Source: Sporomusa sp. (lineage in GTDB: Bacteria > Bacillota_C > Negativicutes > Sporomusales > Sporomusaceae). From it: DNA of 7,666 nucleotides. Within the stretch, counting starts at the first letter, position 1; each line of letters starts with the position of its first letter. Below, piece after piece: positions 5,712 to 7,666 of the stretch. The translations under genes were made by a program, and so were the position numbers. The notes under the pieces were generated by a model. That model searched no databases, had not been told where the DNA came from, and was given only the letters and a program-made list of their open reading frames with translations. The stretch spans positions 1 to 7,666 of the forward strand of contig JAQSXM010000148.1 in NCBI GenBank assembly GCA_029256645.1. The letters are read 5' to 3'.

Positions 5712-7666
5712 ATGAGTAGTATGAATCGAGGTAGTACGGACAAGCATAGTATTGAAGCACGATATGGCATGCTTGCCCGCAAAACTTCCAACGGGGTTCT
5801 TATCATTGATGCTAACGATTGTTTGGTCACTGTAAATCCAAGTGGATTAAGGATGTTTTGCTATTACGCGGCCAATATGATAGGCAAAAGCATCTTTGAA
5901 TTTATTGCAACTCACGACAGTTCTTTAGCAAGACACTATATCAAAGAAGCCCGGCAGGGAAAAACGGTAGAAGGGAATATAACGTGTCTGCGTGAAGATG
6001 GCACCAGCTTTTCCGTAGAATTAAGTATAGAGTCATTTGCCGATGAGCACTTACAGATTATCGCCTCAGATGTTTCGATGCGAAGGCAGGCAGAAGAGGC
6101 CCTGAAAAAAAGCGAGGCGCGTTATCGGGCAGTCATCGAGGATCAGGTGGATTTGATCAGGCGGTTTCTTCCGAATGGCCGTTTAACTTTTGTCAATAGC
6201 TCGTTTTGCCGGTATTTTGGCAAAACGATGGACCAACTTATTGGGCAGAATGTCATCTCGCTTATTGCCGCGGAAGAATGGGAAAAATTCAAAGAACAGA
6301 TATTTTCCCTGACTGTTGACAATCCTGTTGCGATGGTAGAGCGCAAGTTTGTTAGCCCGGATGGGCAGGTTCGTTGGCAGCAATGGGTAAACCGGGCTAT
6401 CTTCGATGATTGCGGCAGTATTGTTGAATTTCAATCTGTTGGCAGGGATATTACTGCGCAGAAGCATGTGGAACAGCAGTTAAAGGAGAGTGAAGCACGG
6501 TACCGGGCAGTAGTAGAAGATCAGGTGGATTTGATTCGGCGGTTTTTGCCTGATGGTCGCTTGACATTTGTCAACAGTGCGTTTTGCCGTTATTTCGGTA
6601 AGTCGATGGAAGAGCTTATCGGGGAGAATGTTATGTCACTCATATCTCCGGATGACCGGGATAGGTTTAAAGAGCAGATATTTTCGTTAACTGTCGATAG
6701 CCCGGTCGCTATGACTGAGCGAAAGCTAATTGGCAGGGATTCACAAGTCCGGTGGCAGCAGTGGGTAAACCGGGCAATTTTTGATGACTGTGACAGGCTG
6801 CTCGAATTTCAGTCTGTGGGCCGGGATATTACAACGCAAAAGCAAGTAGAACAACAGCTGATGGAAAGTGAGGCCCGCTACCGGGTAGTTGTTGAGGATC
6901 AAGTAGATCTAATACGCCGGATTTTGCCTGATGGCAGGCTAACCTTTGTTAATAGCGCCTTTTGCCGTTATTTCGGGAAAAGCATGAACGAAATCATTGG
7001 TGAGAATTTTATCCACTTTGTACCACCAGCCCACCGGGAGTCTATTCTGCGTATGTTTAACCTGCTTAGTCCGGAAAACCCTGTGGCGTTTTCAGAATAT
7101 CAATTTGGTACAGCTGACGGCAATCGCTGGGTTCAATGGAATAACCGGGCGATCTTTAATGCCGTGGGGGACATTGTTGAGTATCAGTCGGTAGGGCGGG
7201 ATATCACCGCCCAAAAAGAAGCCGAGATTAGGATTGCTGAAGCCAGGGCAGCTATCGAACGGGCTGCGAGAGTGACAACGCTGGCTATTATCGGCGGCGG
7301 CATCGCCCATGAAATAAATCAGCCATTAAACGCCATCCGGCTTTTGGCAGAAACAATTCTTTTACGCCATCAGTCGAAAGGTAAATTGCCGGTAGGCGAG
7401 GTTATAAAAAGCGTATTGAATATTTCACAGCAAGTAGATAGAATTGATAATATAGTGAATCATTTACGTTCATTTCTGCGAAATAGTCAAAATTATGATT
7501 ATATACCTTGCAATTTAAACGATATTATTGAAAAGGCATTATCTTTAGTAAGTAATCAACTGTTTTCACGGCAAATTGAGGTTAAAAAACAGCTGGCTTC
7601 CAATCTGCCTTATGTATATGGTTCGACGATTCGCCTGGAAGAGGTATTACTCAACCTATTAATGAA
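5712..7666 (+). CDS. Cytosolic multi-PAS sensor histidine kinase (partial, C-terminus beyond window)
   Basis: The visible 651 residues show no membrane segment, so it should sense an intracellular signal. PAS 1 covers about 15-125 (NGVLIIDANDCLVTVNPSGL). PAS 2, 3 and 4 start at S134, S260 and S386 and are tandem copies, each with EDQVDLIRR, a FCRYFGK motif and a closing VGRDIT. A short helical linker (about 500-525) leads to the HisKA box GGGIAHEINQPLNAI with phospho-acceptor H533. The window stops at LEEVLLNLLM, just as the ATPase N box begins, so the remaining ATP-binding motifs are not visible. The HEINQPLNAI form is common in kinases paired with separate response regulators; none is seen here, and it may lie to the right. 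The ATG at 5712 follows GGAG (5701-5704) by seven bases; ATG at 5721 is an alternative. It starts 50 bp after the DnaA-domain-like gene without a terminator. Signal and output are unknown; a redox, ligand or sporulation-type phosphorelay input is possible. Confidence 0.93.
   Translation, partial: MSSMNRGSTDKHSIEARYGMLARKTSNGVLIIDANDCLVTVNPSGLRMFCYYAANMIGKSIFEFIATHDSSLARHYIKEARQGKTVEGNITCLREDGTSFSVELSIESFADEHLQIIASDVSMRRQAEEALKKSEARYRAVIEDQVDLIRRFLPNGRLTFVNSSFCRYFGKTMDQLIGQNVISLIAAEEWEKFKEQIFSLTVDNPVAMVERKFVSPDGQVRWQQWVNRAIFDDCGSIVEFQSVGRDITAQKHVEQQLKESEARYRAVVEDQVDLIRRFLPDGRLTFVNSAFCRYFGKSMEELIGENVMSLISPDDRDRFKEQIFSLTVDSPVAMTERKLIGRDSQVRWQQWVNRAIFDDCDRLLEFQSVGRDITTQKQVEQQLMESEARYRVVVEDQVDLIRRILPDGRLTFVNSAFCRYFGKSMNEIIGENFIHFVPPAHRESILRMFNLLSPENPVAFSEYQFGTADGNRWVQWNNRAIFNAVGDIVEYQSVGRDITAQKEAEIRIAEARAAIERAARVTTLAIIGGGIAHEINQPLNAIRLLAETILLRHQSKGKLPVGEVIKSVLNISQQVDRIDNIVNHLRSFLRNSQNYDYIPCNLNDIIEKALSLVSNQLFSRQIEVKKQLASNLPYVYGSTIRLEEVLLNLLM
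6111..7241 (+). repeat. Three tandem PAS-coding repeats, 378-bp period
   Basis: In-frame units start at 6111, 6489 and 6867, each at the codon for Ser of SEARYR. The first two are 378 bp (126 codons) and the last is 375 bp up to 7241, having lost one codon. By eye, units 1 and 2 are about three quarters identical in protein sequence and share long DNA matches such as GATCAGGTGGATTTGAT. They are recognisably internal duplications rather than three independently acquired PAS domains. Confidence 0.92.

Noticed and set aside
6143..6467. Two overlapping minus-strand open frames
   Set aside because: They are antisense to the PAS repeats of the kinase and look like by-products of its codon use.
6111..7241. 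Tandem repeats as a CRISPR or mobile repeat array
   Set aside because: The 378-bp in-frame units encode PAS domains and contain no short repeats with unique spacers and no transposase.

Overview
The window looks like chromosomal DNA of a Bacillota-type bacterium. Ribosome binding sites are strong GGAGG types, composition is mid-GC and genes are tightly packed. I lean towards a Negativicutes/Sporomusa-like organism, but that is only an inference from protein style. The window has two halves that transcribe away from each other, separated by a 287-334 bp intergenic stretch at about 4625-4958, depending on whether a 27-codon frame at 4912 is translated.

Left half (minus strand, read from 4624 down to 1): an acetoacetate/short-chain fatty acid utilisation locus in the same order as E. 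coli ato. It holds atoS (membrane sensor kinase, 2783-4624), atoC (sigma-54 activator, 1411-2790, overlapping atoS by 8 bp), a 276-bp control region, then atoD (CoA-transferase alpha, 475-1134) and atoA (CoA-transferase beta, from 473, cut by the window edge). The control region reads as a complete sigma-54 circuit. A TGCGCAGT direct repeat just past the atoC stop is a candidate enhancer. It is followed by an intrinsic terminator for atoSC and, directly abutting the terminator's U-tract, a -24/-12 promoter with exact GG-N10-GC spacing ahead of atoDA. The inferred logic is that AtoS senses a ligand (acetoacetate in E. coli) and phosphorylates AtoC at D55. AtoC then binds the enhancer and drives sigma-54 polymerase at atoDA, whose product moves CoA between acyl-CoA and acetoacetate. 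A terminator-like hairpin in the atoS leader may add control of the regulators.

Right half (plus strand, from about 4912 to the end): a possible 27-codon leader frame, a YjcF/ElaA-like GNAT acetyltransferase with a TTG start, a 90-residue protein that aligns without gaps to the core of DnaA domain I, and a cytosolic histidine kinase with four PAS domains. The last three PAS domains are tandem copies with a 378-bp period. The kinase runs off the right edge inside its ATPase domain. These three genes are closely spaced with no terminator between them, so an operon is likely but its function is unknown.

I saw no tRNA, rRNA, CRISPR array or insertion sequence. The least ordinary points are the stand-alone DnaA-domain-I-like gene next to a multi-PAS kinase, and the mosaic, apparently recent PAS triplication.
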